This document shows positions 1 to 6,658 of a DNA stretch of 8,438 bases, piece after piece (positions within the stretch are counted from its first letter, which is position 1; each line of letters begins with the position of its first letter). Location of the stretch: contig JAKDNE010000126.1 in assembly GCA_030451965.1 (NCBI GenBank), positions 1 to 8,438 of the forward strand, given 5' to 3'. The translations under genes were made by a program, and so were the position numbers. Source of the DNA: Brachybacterium sp. (GTDB taxonomy: Bacteria > Actinomycetota > Actinomycetes > Actinomycetales > Dermabacteraceae). The notes under the pieces are model-generated. The model did not search any database and had not been told where the DNA came from. It worked only from the letters and a program-made list of their open reading frames with translations.

Positions 1-819
1 ACCGGCGCGGCGATGTGGCAGCTGGAGGCCCTGCACGGGGGCGTGGACTGGGCGCTGGTGGTCCCCCGCGCCCTGCTGGCCCTCGCGGTCTCCTTCTCCC
101 TCCAGGTCGGCGTGAACTACGCCAATGACTACTCCGATGGCATCCGCGGGACCGACGATGACCGGGTCGGCCCCTTCCGCCTCACCGGCTCCGGCGCGGC
201 CGCACCGAGGACCGTGAAGCGGGCGGCGATCGCTTCCCTCGCCCTCGGCGGCCTGTTCGGCCTGCTGCTGATCGCCGTGGCCCAGATCTGGTGGACGCTG
301 GTGATCGGCGCTGCCGCGATCGCCGCGGCCTGGTTCTACACCGGCGGGAAGAAGCCCTACGGGTATCTCGGTCTCGGCGAGCTGTTCGTCTTCGTCTTCT
401 TCGGACTGGTGGCCGTGAACGGCACCGCCTATGCCATCACCGGCGCGCCCACCTGGGTGGCCCTGCTGGCCTCGATCGCGATCGGTCTGCTGGCCGTCGC
501 GCTGATGCTCACCAACAACCTCCGCGACATCCCCACCGACGAGCTCTCCGGCAAGCGCACCCTCGCCGTCCGGCTCGGCGAGCGCGGCACCCGACGGCTG
601 TACTCGGCCGTGGTGCTGGTGCCCTTCGCGCTGATGGTCCCGGTGATGGTGGTGCAGTGGCCGGTCGCCCTGGTGCTGCTGGCGCTGCCGTTGGCGCTCT
701 TCCCGGCGCGGACCGTGCTGCGCGGCGCCGCGGGGCGCGACCTCATCCCGGTGCTCGGAGCGACCGGGCGGCTGGAGCTGGTCTACTCCCTGCTGCTGCT
801 CATCGGCCTTCTTCTCTGA
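1..819 (+). CDS. menA: 1,4-dihydroxy-2-naphthoate polyprenyltransferase, 5'-truncated by window edge
   Basis: MenA transfers a polyprenyl chain to 1,4-dihydroxy-2-naphthoate in the membrane, giving demethylmenaquinone. The frame is open from base 1, so the true start lies upstream; the ATG at 13 is internal (272 codons are visible). Two aspartate-rich UbiA-family motifs are present. The first, NYANDYSDGIRGTDDDR, lies at about 115-165 and would bind prenyl diphosphate through Mg2+. The second, NNLRDIPTDELSGKRTLAVR, lies at about 514-573. Several hydrophobic membrane segments surround them. The GSG and VGPFRLTGSG context after motif 1 is typical of actinobacterial MenA. The stop (817-819) lies inside the end of the convergent DUF4229 gene, a 20-bp tail-to-tail overlap. 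Other UbiA enzymes are possible in principle, but the motif wording and the respiratory neighbourhood fit MenA well. Confidence 0.93.
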   Translation, partial: TGAAMWQLEALHGGVDWALVVPRALLALAVSFSLQVGVNYANDYSDGIRGTDDDRVGPFRLTGSGAAAPRTVKRAAIASLALGGLFGLLLIAVAQIWWTLVIGAAAIAAAWFYTGGKKPYGYLGLGELFVFVFFGLVAVNGTAYAITGAPTWVALLASIAIGLLAVALMLTNNLRDIPTDELSGKRTLAVRLGERGTRRLYSAVVLVPFALMVPVMVVQWPVALVLLALPLALFPARTVLRGAAGRDLIPVLGATGRLELVYSLLLLIGLLL

Positions 820-1189
820 GCTCGTCCCCGTCGTCGAGGTCCGGCAGGCCCGTCGGACCGGACGGGTCCGGAAGCTGGGCATCATCGCCTGCCGTCGGAT
901 CGGCCGTCGGGTCGTCCTCCCTCTCGGCATCGTCCAGCAGGGTGTCCTCGTACTCGGCGTCCTCGTCGACGTCGGCGCTGCGACGCTCCGCCCGGCGCTC
1001 ATCGGCGGCCTTCCAACGCATCGCCGCCGCGTCCCGCAACCGGTCCAGGAACAGGATCGACAGCAGCATCGAGATGAGGGCGGCGAGCACGCCGGCCAGC
1101 AGCACGCCGAGACCGAACAGGGTCAGCACCCACCAGAGCAGGACCCACAGCCCCAGGCGGACGACGGCGTAGAACAGGAACGGACGCAT
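800..1189 (-). CDS. Small two-helix membrane protein, DUF4229-like
   Basis: This is a 129-residue protein of unknown function. The N-terminal half is hydrophobic, with two likely membrane helices at about residues 4-22 and 24-48. A basic stretch follows (about 50-68), then a long acidic, low-complexity tail (about 70-129) that is probably cytoplasmic. Architecture and position beside menA and the cytochrome c maturation cluster match the actinobacterial DUF4229 family, but I assign this from memory of the family and not from a search. I chose the ATG at 1189 because the protein then begins MRPFLFYAVVRLG directly before the first helix, and because a TACCCT box lies exactly 6 nt upstream. The open frame continues to 1237, but those residues look like translated intergenic DNA. 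The 3' end overlaps menA by 20 bp on the opposite strand. Confidence 0.75.
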   Translation of the reverse strand: MRPFLFYAVVRLGLWVLLWWVLTLFGLGVLLAGVLAALISMLLSILFLDRLRDAAAMRWKAADERRAERRSADVDEDAEYEDTLLDDAEREDDPTADPTAGDDAQLPDPSGPTGLPDLDDGDELREEGR

Positions 1190-1195
1190 GGGTCC

Positions 1196-1201
1196 AGGGT
1201 A
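1196..1201 (-). promoter_or_regulatory. Putative -10 box of the DUF4229-like gene, leaderless type
   Basis: Read on the minus strand the hexamer is TACCCT (TAnnnT), followed by 6 nt and the ATG at 1189. This spacing puts the expected transcription start on the A of the ATG. No good -35 TTGACA-like hexamer is seen 16-18 nt upstream. A CAGGAG sequence further upstream (1205-1210) is 15 nt from the ATG, too far for a normal ribosome binding site. The call is inferred from geometry and is supported by two other genes here with the same spacing. Confidence 0.45.
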
Positions 1202-1266
1202 GTTCTCCTGACCGGCCGCTCCCGCCACCGCACCCACCCACTCACCCCGCGGTCAGGCGAGTTGCC

Positions 1267-1272
1267 TACACT
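1267..1272 (+). promoter_or_regulatory. Putative -10 box of the PLDc_N-type gene, leaderless type
   Basis: The hexamer TACACT is followed by TCCACC and then the ATG at 1279. It fits a -10 element with transcription starting at or next to the first base of the start codon. No purine-rich Shine-Dalgarno sequence lies in the preceding 15 nt, which agrees with a leaderless message. A recognisable -35 is absent. Confidence 0.5.
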
Positions 1273-1278
1273 TCCACC

Positions 1279-1602
1279 ATGGCCCGCGGCATCATCGCAG
1301 TTCTCTCCATCGCCCTGACCGTCTTCGCGCTCGCCGACTGCGTGCAGACGGAGGACGAGAAGATCCGAGGGCTGCCCAAATGGGCCTGGATCGTGCTGAT
1401 CGTGCTGCTCCCGTGGGTGGGTCCGATCACCTGGTTGTTCGTGGGCAGGGAGCGCACCTTCGGCGGCGAGCAGACGCGCCGCACGGGCCCGCTGGCACCC
1501 GATGAGGACCCCGACTTCCTGCGCCGGCTCGATGAGGACATCCGTCGGGAGCGCCGGAAGCGCCGCGATCAGCACTCGGGCGAGGACGGCGACGAGGCGT
1601 AG
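1279..1602 (+). CDS. Small membrane protein with PLDc_N (cardiolipin synthase N-terminal-like) domain
   Basis: This 107-residue protein has two membrane helices (about residues 4-19 and 34-56). It carries the PLDc_N family signature: DC at residues 20-21, then LPKWAWIVLIVLLPWVGPIT and WLFVGR at about 32-57. This module forms the N-terminal membrane anchor of phospholipase D-type cardiolipin synthases, but free-standing copies with a charged tail are common in actinobacteria and have no known function. No HKD catalytic motif is present, so it is not a phospholipase. The C-terminal half is hydrophilic and highly charged (RRERRKRR, then an acidic end) and probably cytoplasmic. The gene is divergent from the DUF4229-like gene (89 bp between starts) and converges on ccsB with a 43-bp gap. 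Confidence 0.85.
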   Translation: MARGIIAVLSIALTVFALADCVQTEDEKIRGLPKWAWIVLIVLLPWVGPITWLFVGRERTFGGEQTRRTGPLAPDEDPDFLRRLDEDIRRERRKRRDQHSGEDGDEA

Positions 1603-1641
1603 CCCCGCCATCGCACCCGCAGACGCTCCGCCCTGCCCCCG

Positions 1642-1654
1642 GGGCTCAGAGCCC
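1642..1654. terminator. Weak hairpin between convergent genes
   Basis: GGGCT-CAG-AGCCC can form a 5-bp stem with a 3-nt loop, and it spans the ccsB stop codon (1646-1648). An alternative pairing is CTCAG (1645-1649) with CTGAG (1654-1658). It sits where the PLDc_N-type gene and ccsB converge, so a bidirectional termination role is reasonable. The stem is short and no T-tract follows, so this is only a candidate. Confidence 0.25.
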
Positions 1655-2767
1655 TGAGTAGGAGTGCAGTCCGTTGATCACCGTGTTGACGATGGTGTAG
1701 TTGAAGACCACGGCCACGAAGCCGGCCAGCGCGAGCCCGGCAGCGCGATTGCCGCGGAAGCCGCCGGTCGCACGGGCGTGGAGGTAGGACGCGTAGATCA
1801 CCCAGATGATGAAGGTCCACACCTCCTTGGGATCCCAGCCCCAGAAGCGGCCCCAGGCCTCACGGGCCCAGATCGCGCCGAAGATCAGGGTGAAGGTCCA
1901 GCACACGAAGGCCACCGAGTGGATGCGGAAGCTCAGCGCCTCCAGCACCGTCGAGGTCGGCAGGCGGTCCAGCACGTGGCCGAAGCGGCCCCAGTGCTCG
2001 GGGTGCTCCTGGCCTGCCGAGGTCAGCTCCGCCAGTGCACGTTCGTGGCGGGCCTGCAGCAGCTGCATGCCGGCGACCACTGCACCCAGGATCGACAGGG
2101 AGGTGGCGATGATCGCCACCCCGATGTGGATGTAGATCCAGTGCGAGTTCTGCAGGCTCGGCGTGAGATTCGCGGCCGGCACGATCCAGAAGGTCTGCGC
2201 GAGCAGCAGCACCAGCAGCACGGGGCCGACGACGAAGGAGCCCAGCGCCCGCAGCTCTACCCGCTTGATGCTGAACACCAGGAACGCGAGCATCACCGCG
2301 GCGGAGCTGGTGGTCGCGAACTCGTACATGTTCGCCCACGGCACCCGCTGGGTGGCCAGGGCGCGGGTCAGCACACCCACCACGTGCAGCACGGTCGCCG
2401 CCGCGGTCAGGAGGAAGGCGAAGCGCTGTGCGCTCATCCCTCCGGAGGCCGGCCGTGCCGGGGCGACGGCCCCGGACGTGCCGGTGCCGGGCCCGTGCCC
2501 GGGAGCGTCCGCGGGAGGCGCACCCCCGCCATCGACGGCGATCGCGGCTCCGCCCCCAGCGACGGCTCCCCCGCCGTCGGCGGCGACGGTCGCGGTCTGG
2601 AGCGTGCGCCCCTCACCCTGGTGCTCCTGTGCGGCCAGGCGCGCATCGCTGCGGCGCTGCGAGGAGGACGCGAGATCGGCGCCGAAGCCGATCAGGGCGA
2701 GCACGTAGAGGACGATCGTCACCACGAGGGCGAGGTTCGAGATCTCCGCCAGCTGCTCATTGATCAC
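1646..2767 (-). CDS. ccsB: System II cytochrome c maturation protein CcsB/ResC (CcsA-like heme transporter-ligase)
   Basis: This 373-residue polytopic membrane protein works with ResB to export heme and attach it to apocytochrome c outside the cell. The tryptophan-rich WWD motif is intact at residues 305-317 (WGRFWGWDPKEVW). Conserved-type histidines flank it: H214 (YIHIGVAIIA) and H368 (GLHSY) as likely external heme ligands, with H330 (YLH) nearby; these roles are by analogy with CcsBA. About eight membrane helices are visible: 11-32, 114-137, 152-167, 175-196, 213-235, 284-300, 316-331 and 343-363. An Ala/Gly/Pro-rich linker at about 50-110 separates helix 1 from the conserved core. The start is a GTG at 2767 overlapping the resB stop in GTGA, with an AAGGAAG ribosome binding site about 6 nt upstream. 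It is the last gene of the operon. Confidence 0.95.
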   Translation of the reverse strand: MINEQLAEISNLALVVTIVLYVLALIGFGADLASSSQRRSDARLAAQEHQGEGRTLQTATVAADGGGAVAGGGAAIAVDGGGAPPADAPGHGPGTGTSGAVAPARPASGGMSAQRFAFLLTAAATVLHVVGVLTRALATQRVPWANMYEFATTSSAAVMLAFLVFSIKRVELRALGSFVVGPVLLVLLLAQTFWIVPAANLTPSLQNSHWIYIHIGVAIIATSLSILGAVVAGMQLLQARHERALAELTSAGQEHPEHWGRFGHVLDRLPTSTVLEALSFRIHSVAFVCWTFTLIFGAIWAREAWGRFWGWDPKEVWTFIIWVIYASYLHARATGGFRGNRAAGLALAGFVAVVFNYTIVNTVINGLHSYSGL

Positions 2768-4506
2768 TGTGCACTTCCTTCGGAGGAGTGTTGCGTGGCC
2801 CGTGCGGGCCGTTCTTGGTCAGGGTCGTGCGGATCGTCCGAGGTCCCATCCTGCGCCTCCGTGAGCGAGGAGGCCAGGGCTCGGACGTCGTCCTCGAGCG
2901 CCGGGTCGTCGCTGCGCGCGAGCCCGGCGACCTCGAGCACCGTGCCGTCGGCCGTCTCGCGCACCCGCACCCAGACCCGTCGACGGGGCACGAAGAGGGA
3001 GAGGATGAGCCCGCCGACGGCGACCAGCGCGCTGAGCAGGATCCAGTGCTCGAACGGGTTGTGGGCGATGTCGAAGGCGGCGTAGCGGCGCAGCCCGTCG
3101 AAGCTGAGGGTGGTGCCGTCCGGGAGTGCGAACTCCTGGCCGGGGTAGAGACGGACCAGCACCGGCGCACCGTCCTCCTCCACGACAGGGGTGAGGGTGG
3201 AGAGGTCGACCTCGTAGGCGTTCTGCGGGATGCCGGAGTCCATTCCCAGGTCGCCCTGATGGACGGTGACCGCGAGCTGGGGGTCCAGGGAGTCGGGGTA
3301 CAGCGAGTGCGGTCCCTGCTCGTCGATGGTGCCGGTGGGCAGGAAGAAGCCGACCACGGCGGTCTGCTCGGGTCGGGCGTCGGGTGCCTTGATGACCAGC
3401 TGCGAGGTGTAGCCGGTGTCCCCCATCGGCACCGTGATCACGGGCCCCTCGGCGACGACGTTCCCCTCAGGGTCGGTCACGGTGACGGCGGGGGCGTAGC
3501 CGTTGCCCAGCAGGTACATCGAGGCGCCCTTGACGTGCAGGGGCTTGTTGACCTGCACGGTCTTGGACAGCTGTGCCTGGCCGGGGGTGGACACCTCGAC
3601 ATCGGCCTCGAAGGAGCGCGGCTCCCCGACGCTCCCACCCTCGCCGGGCTGGACGTAGGTGGCGCGGAAGTCCTCGAGGGTGAAGCGGAAGTCGGGCATC
3701 TCGGTCTCGTCGAACCAGGCCCCGGACTCGAAGGAGTCGTACTGGGTCAGCGAGTTCGCGAAGCCGTCGCCCTCGATGACGGTGATCTGACCGCGATAGC
3801 TGGTCAGCTGCCCCCCGGCGATGCAGATCAGCACACCCACCAGCGCGATGTGGAAGGTGAGGTTGCCGGACTCGCGCAGCAGTCCGCGCTCGGCGCTGAC
3901 GGAGCGTGCGCCCTTCTCCTCACGGATCTCCGTGCGGTAGCGGGAGCGGCGCAGGGAGCGGCGAGCACGCTCGATGAGGTCGTCCGCGACAGTCGGCGCA
4001 TCGGCACCGCGGTCGCCTGAGCGGCCCAGCTCGATGCGGGTGTATCCGGTGAAGCGGGTGAGCCGCGAGGGGGTGCGCGGCGGTCTCGCCCGCAGCTGCC
4101 TGAGGTGCACACCCACGCGCGGCACGATGCAGCCGATCAGCGAGATGAACAGCAGCAGATAGATCGCGGAGAACCACGTCGAGGAGAAGACGTCGAAGAA
4201 CCCCAGGGTGTCCAGGATCTCACCCCAGCGGCCGTTCTCCTCGAGGAACTGCTCCGTGAGCGTCGGGTTCACGCTGCGCTGCGGGTACAGCGAACCGGGG
4301 ACGGCCGCGATCGCCAGCAGCATCAGCAGGATCAGCGCGGTCTGCATGCTGGTCAGCTGCCGCCACAGGAACAGCAGGGTGCCGCGCAGCCCGAGGGAGG
4401 GCGCGCTGCGCGGGCGCTTCCGGTCGACCTCCGGCTTGCTGCTCCAGGCGCTGCTCTCCGCCGCGGCGCCCGCGTCCGCAGACGTGCTCGTACGTTCCTC
4501 AGTCAT
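2764..4506 (-). CDS. resB: System II cytochrome c maturation protein ResB (Ccs1)
   Basis: ResB partners CcsB in the heme delivery and ligation complex. The 580-residue protein has the family layout: a hydrophilic N-terminus (1-50), helix 1 (about 55-74, ending AAVPGSLYPQR), helix 2 (about 112-128, then PR), helix 3 (about 216-233, containing H219 in LTFHIALVG, a candidate heme-handling histidine), a large external domain (about 234-486), and helix 4 (about 487-507). A charged 73-residue cytoplasmic tail ends the protein. The start at 4506 shares one base with the ccdA stop (TGATG). No strong ribosome binding site precedes it, so translation probably depends on coupling to ccdA. The open frame runs upstream to 4977, but that part lies over ccdA and reads as a shadow. 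The stop overlaps the ccsB start by 4 nt. Confidence 0.95.
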   Translation of the reverse strand: MTEERTSTSADAGAAAESSAWSSKPEVDRKRPRSAPSLGLRGTLLFLWRQLTSMQTALILLMLLAIAAVPGSLYPQRSVNPTLTEQFLEENGRWGEILDTLGFFDVFSSTWFSAIYLLLFISLIGCIVPRVGVHLRQLRARPPRTPSRLTRFTGYTRIELGRSGDRGADAPTVADDLIERARRSLRRSRYRTEIREEKGARSVSAERGLLRESGNLTFHIALVGVLICIAGGQLTSYRGQITVIEGDGFANSLTQYDSFESGAWFDETEMPDFRFTLEDFRATYVQPGEGGSVGEPRSFEADVEVSTPGQAQLSKTVQVNKPLHVKGASMYLLGNGYAPAVTVTDPEGNVVAEGPVITVPMGDTGYTSQLVIKAPDARPEQTAVVGFFLPTGTIDEQGPHSLYPDSLDPQLAVTVHQGDLGMDSGIPQNAYEVDLSTLTPVVEEDGAPVLVRLYPGQEFALPDGTTLSFDGLRRYAAFDIAHNPFEHWILLSALVAVGGLILSLFVPRRRVWVRVRETADGTVLEVAGLARSDDPALEDDVRALASSLTEAQDGTSDDPHDPDQERPARATQHSSEGSAQ

Positions 4507-5297
4507 CACACCACCGGCTCGAAGGTCGCGGCCATGCCCTGCAGCTGGCTCATCCATGTCGCCCATACCCCGGTCATCAGCAGCACACCGATCGCGATCA
4601 GCAGCGCCCCGGAGAGCAGCCCGATGGTGCGGCGGTGGGCAGAGAGCTTCTTGCTCAGCCCCAGTGCACGTTCGAACAGCAGCGCGAACAGCACGAAGGG
4701 GATGCCCAGGCCCAGCGAGTACGCGAGCGAGAGGATCCCGCCACGCAGCACTCCGCCGTCGCCGCCGTCCAGCGACAGCGCGATGATCGCCGCATAGGTG
4801 GGGCCGATGCACGGGGTCCAGCTCAGACCGAACACCAGTCCCATCAGCGGGGCGCCGAGAAGGCCTGCGTCGGGGCGCTTCGAGGAGGCCGGGCGGGTGA
4901 CGGACAGGCGGGGGAACACTCCCATGAACAGCAGTCCCATGAGGATCACCACCGCGCCGGCGATGCGGTTGATCCACAGTGCGTACTCCTGGAGCAGGTA
5001 GCCCAGCATCCCGGCGAAGCCGCCGAGGACCATGAACACCACGGCGAAACCGGCGACGAACAGTGCGCTGCCGGCGAGCATGCGTCCGGTGGCCGGGCGG
5101 GAGCGCTTCGCTCCCGGGGAGGTGGCGCTCTGGCCGGCGAGCCCGGAGACGTAGCCGAGGTAGCCGGGCACCACGGGCAGCACGCAGGGCGAGAGGAACG
5201 CCACCAGGCCGGCGGCCGCGGCGACGGCGAGCGCCGGCAGCAGGGAGCCGGACAGCGCCGTGGCCTGGAAGGCGGCCCCGATCTCGCCGAGGGTCAT
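4506..5297 (-). CDS. ccdA: Transmembrane thiol-disulfide carrier CcdA (DsbD-like)
   Basis: CcdA moves reducing equivalents from cytoplasmic thioredoxin across the membrane to the ResA-like protein, keeping apocytochrome c thiols reduced. The 263-residue product has the usual six-helix layout. It carries both redox cysteines, C38 in LSPCVLPVVPGYLGY and C163 in WTPCIGPTYAA, each at the head of one half of the internal pseudo-repeat. Length is normal for CcdA. The ATG at 5297 overlaps the resA-like stop in ATGA, and no convincing ribosome binding site is seen, suggesting coupled translation. It ends in a TGATG overlap with resB. A DsbD or other LysE-clan transporter is excluded by the absence of flanking thioredoxin domains and by the operon. 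Confidence 0.95.
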   Translation of the reverse strand: MTLGEIGAAFQATALSGSLLPALAVAAAAGLVAFLSPCVLPVVPGYLGYVSGLAGQSATSPGAKRSRPATGRMLAGSALFVAGFAVVFMVLGGFAGMLGYLLQEYALWINRIAGAVVILMGLLFMGVFPRLSVTRPASSKRPDAGLLGAPLMGLVFGLSWTPCIGPTYAAIIALSLDGGDGGVLRGGILSLAYSLGLGIPFVLFALLFERALGLSKKLSAHRRTIGLLSGALLIAIGVLLMTGVWATWMSQLQGMAATFEPVV

Positions 5298-5938
5298 TCG
5301 GCGTTCACCGCATCGATCATCGCGCGCAGCGTGGAGGGGTCGGCGGCGCCGGAGATCCGCGCCGCGACCCGGCCCTCCCGGTCGATGACCAGGGTGGAGG
5401 GCACCGCATTGGGGGCGACCTGCCCGCGCAGGGAGTACATGATCTCGGCGTCGGTGTCCGGCATCGAGGGGTACTCGATCCCGTAGGTCTCCTCGAAGGC
5501 GCGGGCGGGCCCGGCGGAGTCGCGCACGTTGACCCCGATGAAGGACACCCCCTGGTCCTGGTACTCCTCGTGGATGGCCTGCAGTTCCGGAGCCTCCTTG
5601 CGACAGGGCGGGCAGGAGGCGTACCAGACGTTCAGCACGAGCACCTCGCCGTGATGCTGGACGGAGGAGAACTCCTCCTCGTCATAGGTGGTGCCGACGA
5701 TCTCGAGCGACTCGCCGCGGTCCGTGGGTGCGATCTCGGTGGCGACGCCGTTGCCGGAGACATAACCGGAGTCTCCGGAGCTGTAGCGGTCGCTGGTATC
5801 AGCCCCGCAGGCGGCCAGCAGCAGGGTGCCCGCCACCGCACCGGTCGTGCTCAGCAGCCCGCGCCGGGTGGTGAGCCCACCGCGCCGCCGAGGTGCCATC
5901 GTCAGGGACCGCGCGCTCGCCTCGCGTGGTGCGCTCAC
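5294..5938 (-). CDS. resA: ResA/TlpA-like thioredoxin lipoprotein
   Basis: This 214-residue exported thioredoxin-fold protein probably reduces the CxxCH cysteines of apocytochrome c before heme attachment. The N-terminus has a twin-arginine-like sequence (TTRRGLLST, residues 23-31), a hydrophobic core and a lipobox LLLAAC with C44 as the likely lipidated residue. The thioredoxin domain spans about 75-210. The active site is NVWYASCPPCRKEAPEL, with C109 and C112; the tryptophan that usually precedes the first cysteine is serine here. The cis-proline segment AVPSTLVID and a following REGRVA strand are present. I start it at GTG 5938, which overlaps the upstream phosphatase stop in GTGA and has GGAGG 9 nt upstream. 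ATG 5899 is the alternative and keeps the same export signal. The longer open frame to 6061 is unlikely. TlpA and ResA names are interchangeable here. Confidence 0.92.
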   Translation of the reverse strand: MSAPREASARSLTMAPRRRGGLTTRRGLLSTTGAVAGTLLLAACGADTSDRYSSGDSGYVSGNGVATEIAPTDRGESLEIVGTTYDEEEFSSVQHHGEVLVLNVWYASCPPCRKEAPELQAIHEEYQDQGVSFIGVNVRDSAGPARAFEETYGIEYPSMPDTDAEIMYSLRGQVAPNAVPSTLVIDREGRVAARISGAADPSTLRAMIDAVNAE

Positions 5939-6582
5939 GACAGCTTGCCTCCGGTGGCGTCGACCGCCCCGGCATAGAGCGCGGCGGCCGGCTCCGCGTA
6001 GTCCACGCCCGCCAGATGGGGGCCGATGAACCGCAGGCTGGTGACCGAGCACAGCCCGCACTGGCGGCGACGGGGGTCGTGGAACAGCGGCTTGCCCTCG
6101 GCGCTGAGCCGGGTGACCCAGATCGGCAGCTGGTGCAGCACCAGCACCGCTTCTCGACCCTCGGCCGCGGCGCGTGCGTCGTGGACGGCGGAGACCACCC
6201 GGGCGACCTGCTCGCGGTAGGGCTCTCCCCAGGAGGGACGGAAGGGGTTCGCGAACCAGCGCCAGTTGCGCGGGTCGCTCAGCTTCGCCTCGCCGTGCCC
6301 CATCCGCCGGCCCTCGAAATGGTTGCCCGATTCGATCAGTCGCTGGTCGGTGTCGATCTCGAGCCCGTGCGGACCCGCGATCGGGGCGGCCGTCTGCTGG
6401 GCGCGCAGCAACGGGGAGGAGCGGACCACGGCGATGTCGGAGCCGGCAAGATGCTCCCCGACCAGGGAGGCCATCTGCTCACCGCGGTCGCTGAGCCGGT
6501 ACCCGGGCAGGCGTCCGTACAGGATGCGCTCGGGGTTGTGCACCTCGCCGTGGCGGACGAGGTGGACCGTGGTGGTGGTCAT
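5935..6582 (-). CDS. Histidine phosphatase (phosphoglycerate mutase-like), first gene of the cytochrome c maturation operon
   Basis: This 215-residue protein is a member of the histidine phosphatase superfamily. The catalytic motif is LVRHGEV with R10 and nucleophile H11. R60 (SSPLLRAQQTA), the probable acid E84 (RLIESGN) and the second histidine H150 complete the set. H150 sits in VLHQLPIW, not in the more usual HG context, which marks a subfamily. A CGLC pair at C175-C178 is unusual for this fold. No signal peptide is visible, so it should be cytoplasmic. The substrate is unknown, and the name phosphoglycerate mutase should not be taken as function. The gene overlaps the resA-like gene by 4 nt. 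The arrangement matches Rv0525-Rv0526 of M. tuberculosis as I recall it. The ATG at 6582 has a GAGAGG-type ribosome binding site about 8 nt upstream. Confidence 0.9.
   Translation of the reverse strand: MTTTTVHLVRHGEVHNPERILYGRLPGYRLSDRGEQMASLVGEHLAGSDIAVVRSSPLLRAQQTAAPIAGPHGLEIDTDQRLIESGNHFEGRRMGHGEAKLSDPRNWRWFANPFRPSWGEPYREQVARVVSAVHDARAAAEGREAVLVLHQLPIWVTRLSAEGKPLFHDPRRRQCGLCSVTSLRFIGPHLAGVDYAEPAAALYAGAVDATGGKLS
5948..5952 (-). promoter_or_regulatory. Ribosome binding site that supports the GTG start of the resA-like gene
   Basis: On the minus strand this reads GGAGG, followed by 9 nt and the GTG at 5938. It lies inside the last codons of the phosphatase gene. It favours GTG 5938 over the downstream ATG 5899. 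Confidence 0.6.
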
Positions 6583-6635
6583 GGTGCGGACCTCTCTCCT
6601 GCTCTGGCGCTGCGGGCTCGGACACGAGCCGCCTC

Positions 6636-6641
6636 ACGGTA
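6636..6641 (-). promoter_or_regulatory. Possible -10 box for the cytochrome c maturation operon
   Basis: The minus strand reads TACCGT in the 76-bp gap between marR and the phosphatase gene. A -35-like CTGACG (6662-6657) overlaps the marR stop, but the spacer is only 15 nt. A start near 6629 would give a leader of about 47 nt. No other candidate in this short gap is better. Transcription could also continue from marR, since both genes point the same way. Confidence 0.3.
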
Positions 6642-6658
6642 CCAATCCCACCTTGACG

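Noticed and set aside
1190..1237. Longer start for the DUF4229-like gene (GTG/ATG-type start at 1237)
   Set aside because: The added residues are intergenic-looking, and the promoter-like TACCCT would then fall inside the gene.
1664..3085. 473-codon open frame on the plus strand opposite ccsB and the end of resB
   Set aside because: It is a high-GC shadow, rich in R, G, H and Q with no domain, opposite a gene with an intact WWD motif.
2788..4020. 410-codon open frame on the plus strand opposite resB
   Set aside because: Composition is typical of an antisense shadow, and resB on the other strand has family structure throughout.
4507..4977. N-terminal extension of resB by 157 codons
   Set aside because: It overlaps ccdA completely, including its second redox cysteine region, and its translation is arginine-rich shadow. 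The TGATG junction gives a natural start at 4506.
5939..6061. N-terminal extension of the resA-like gene
   Set aside because: It overlaps the phosphatase coding region, and its sequence is arginine/glycine-rich. GTG 5938 has a GGAGG site and a GTGA overlap.
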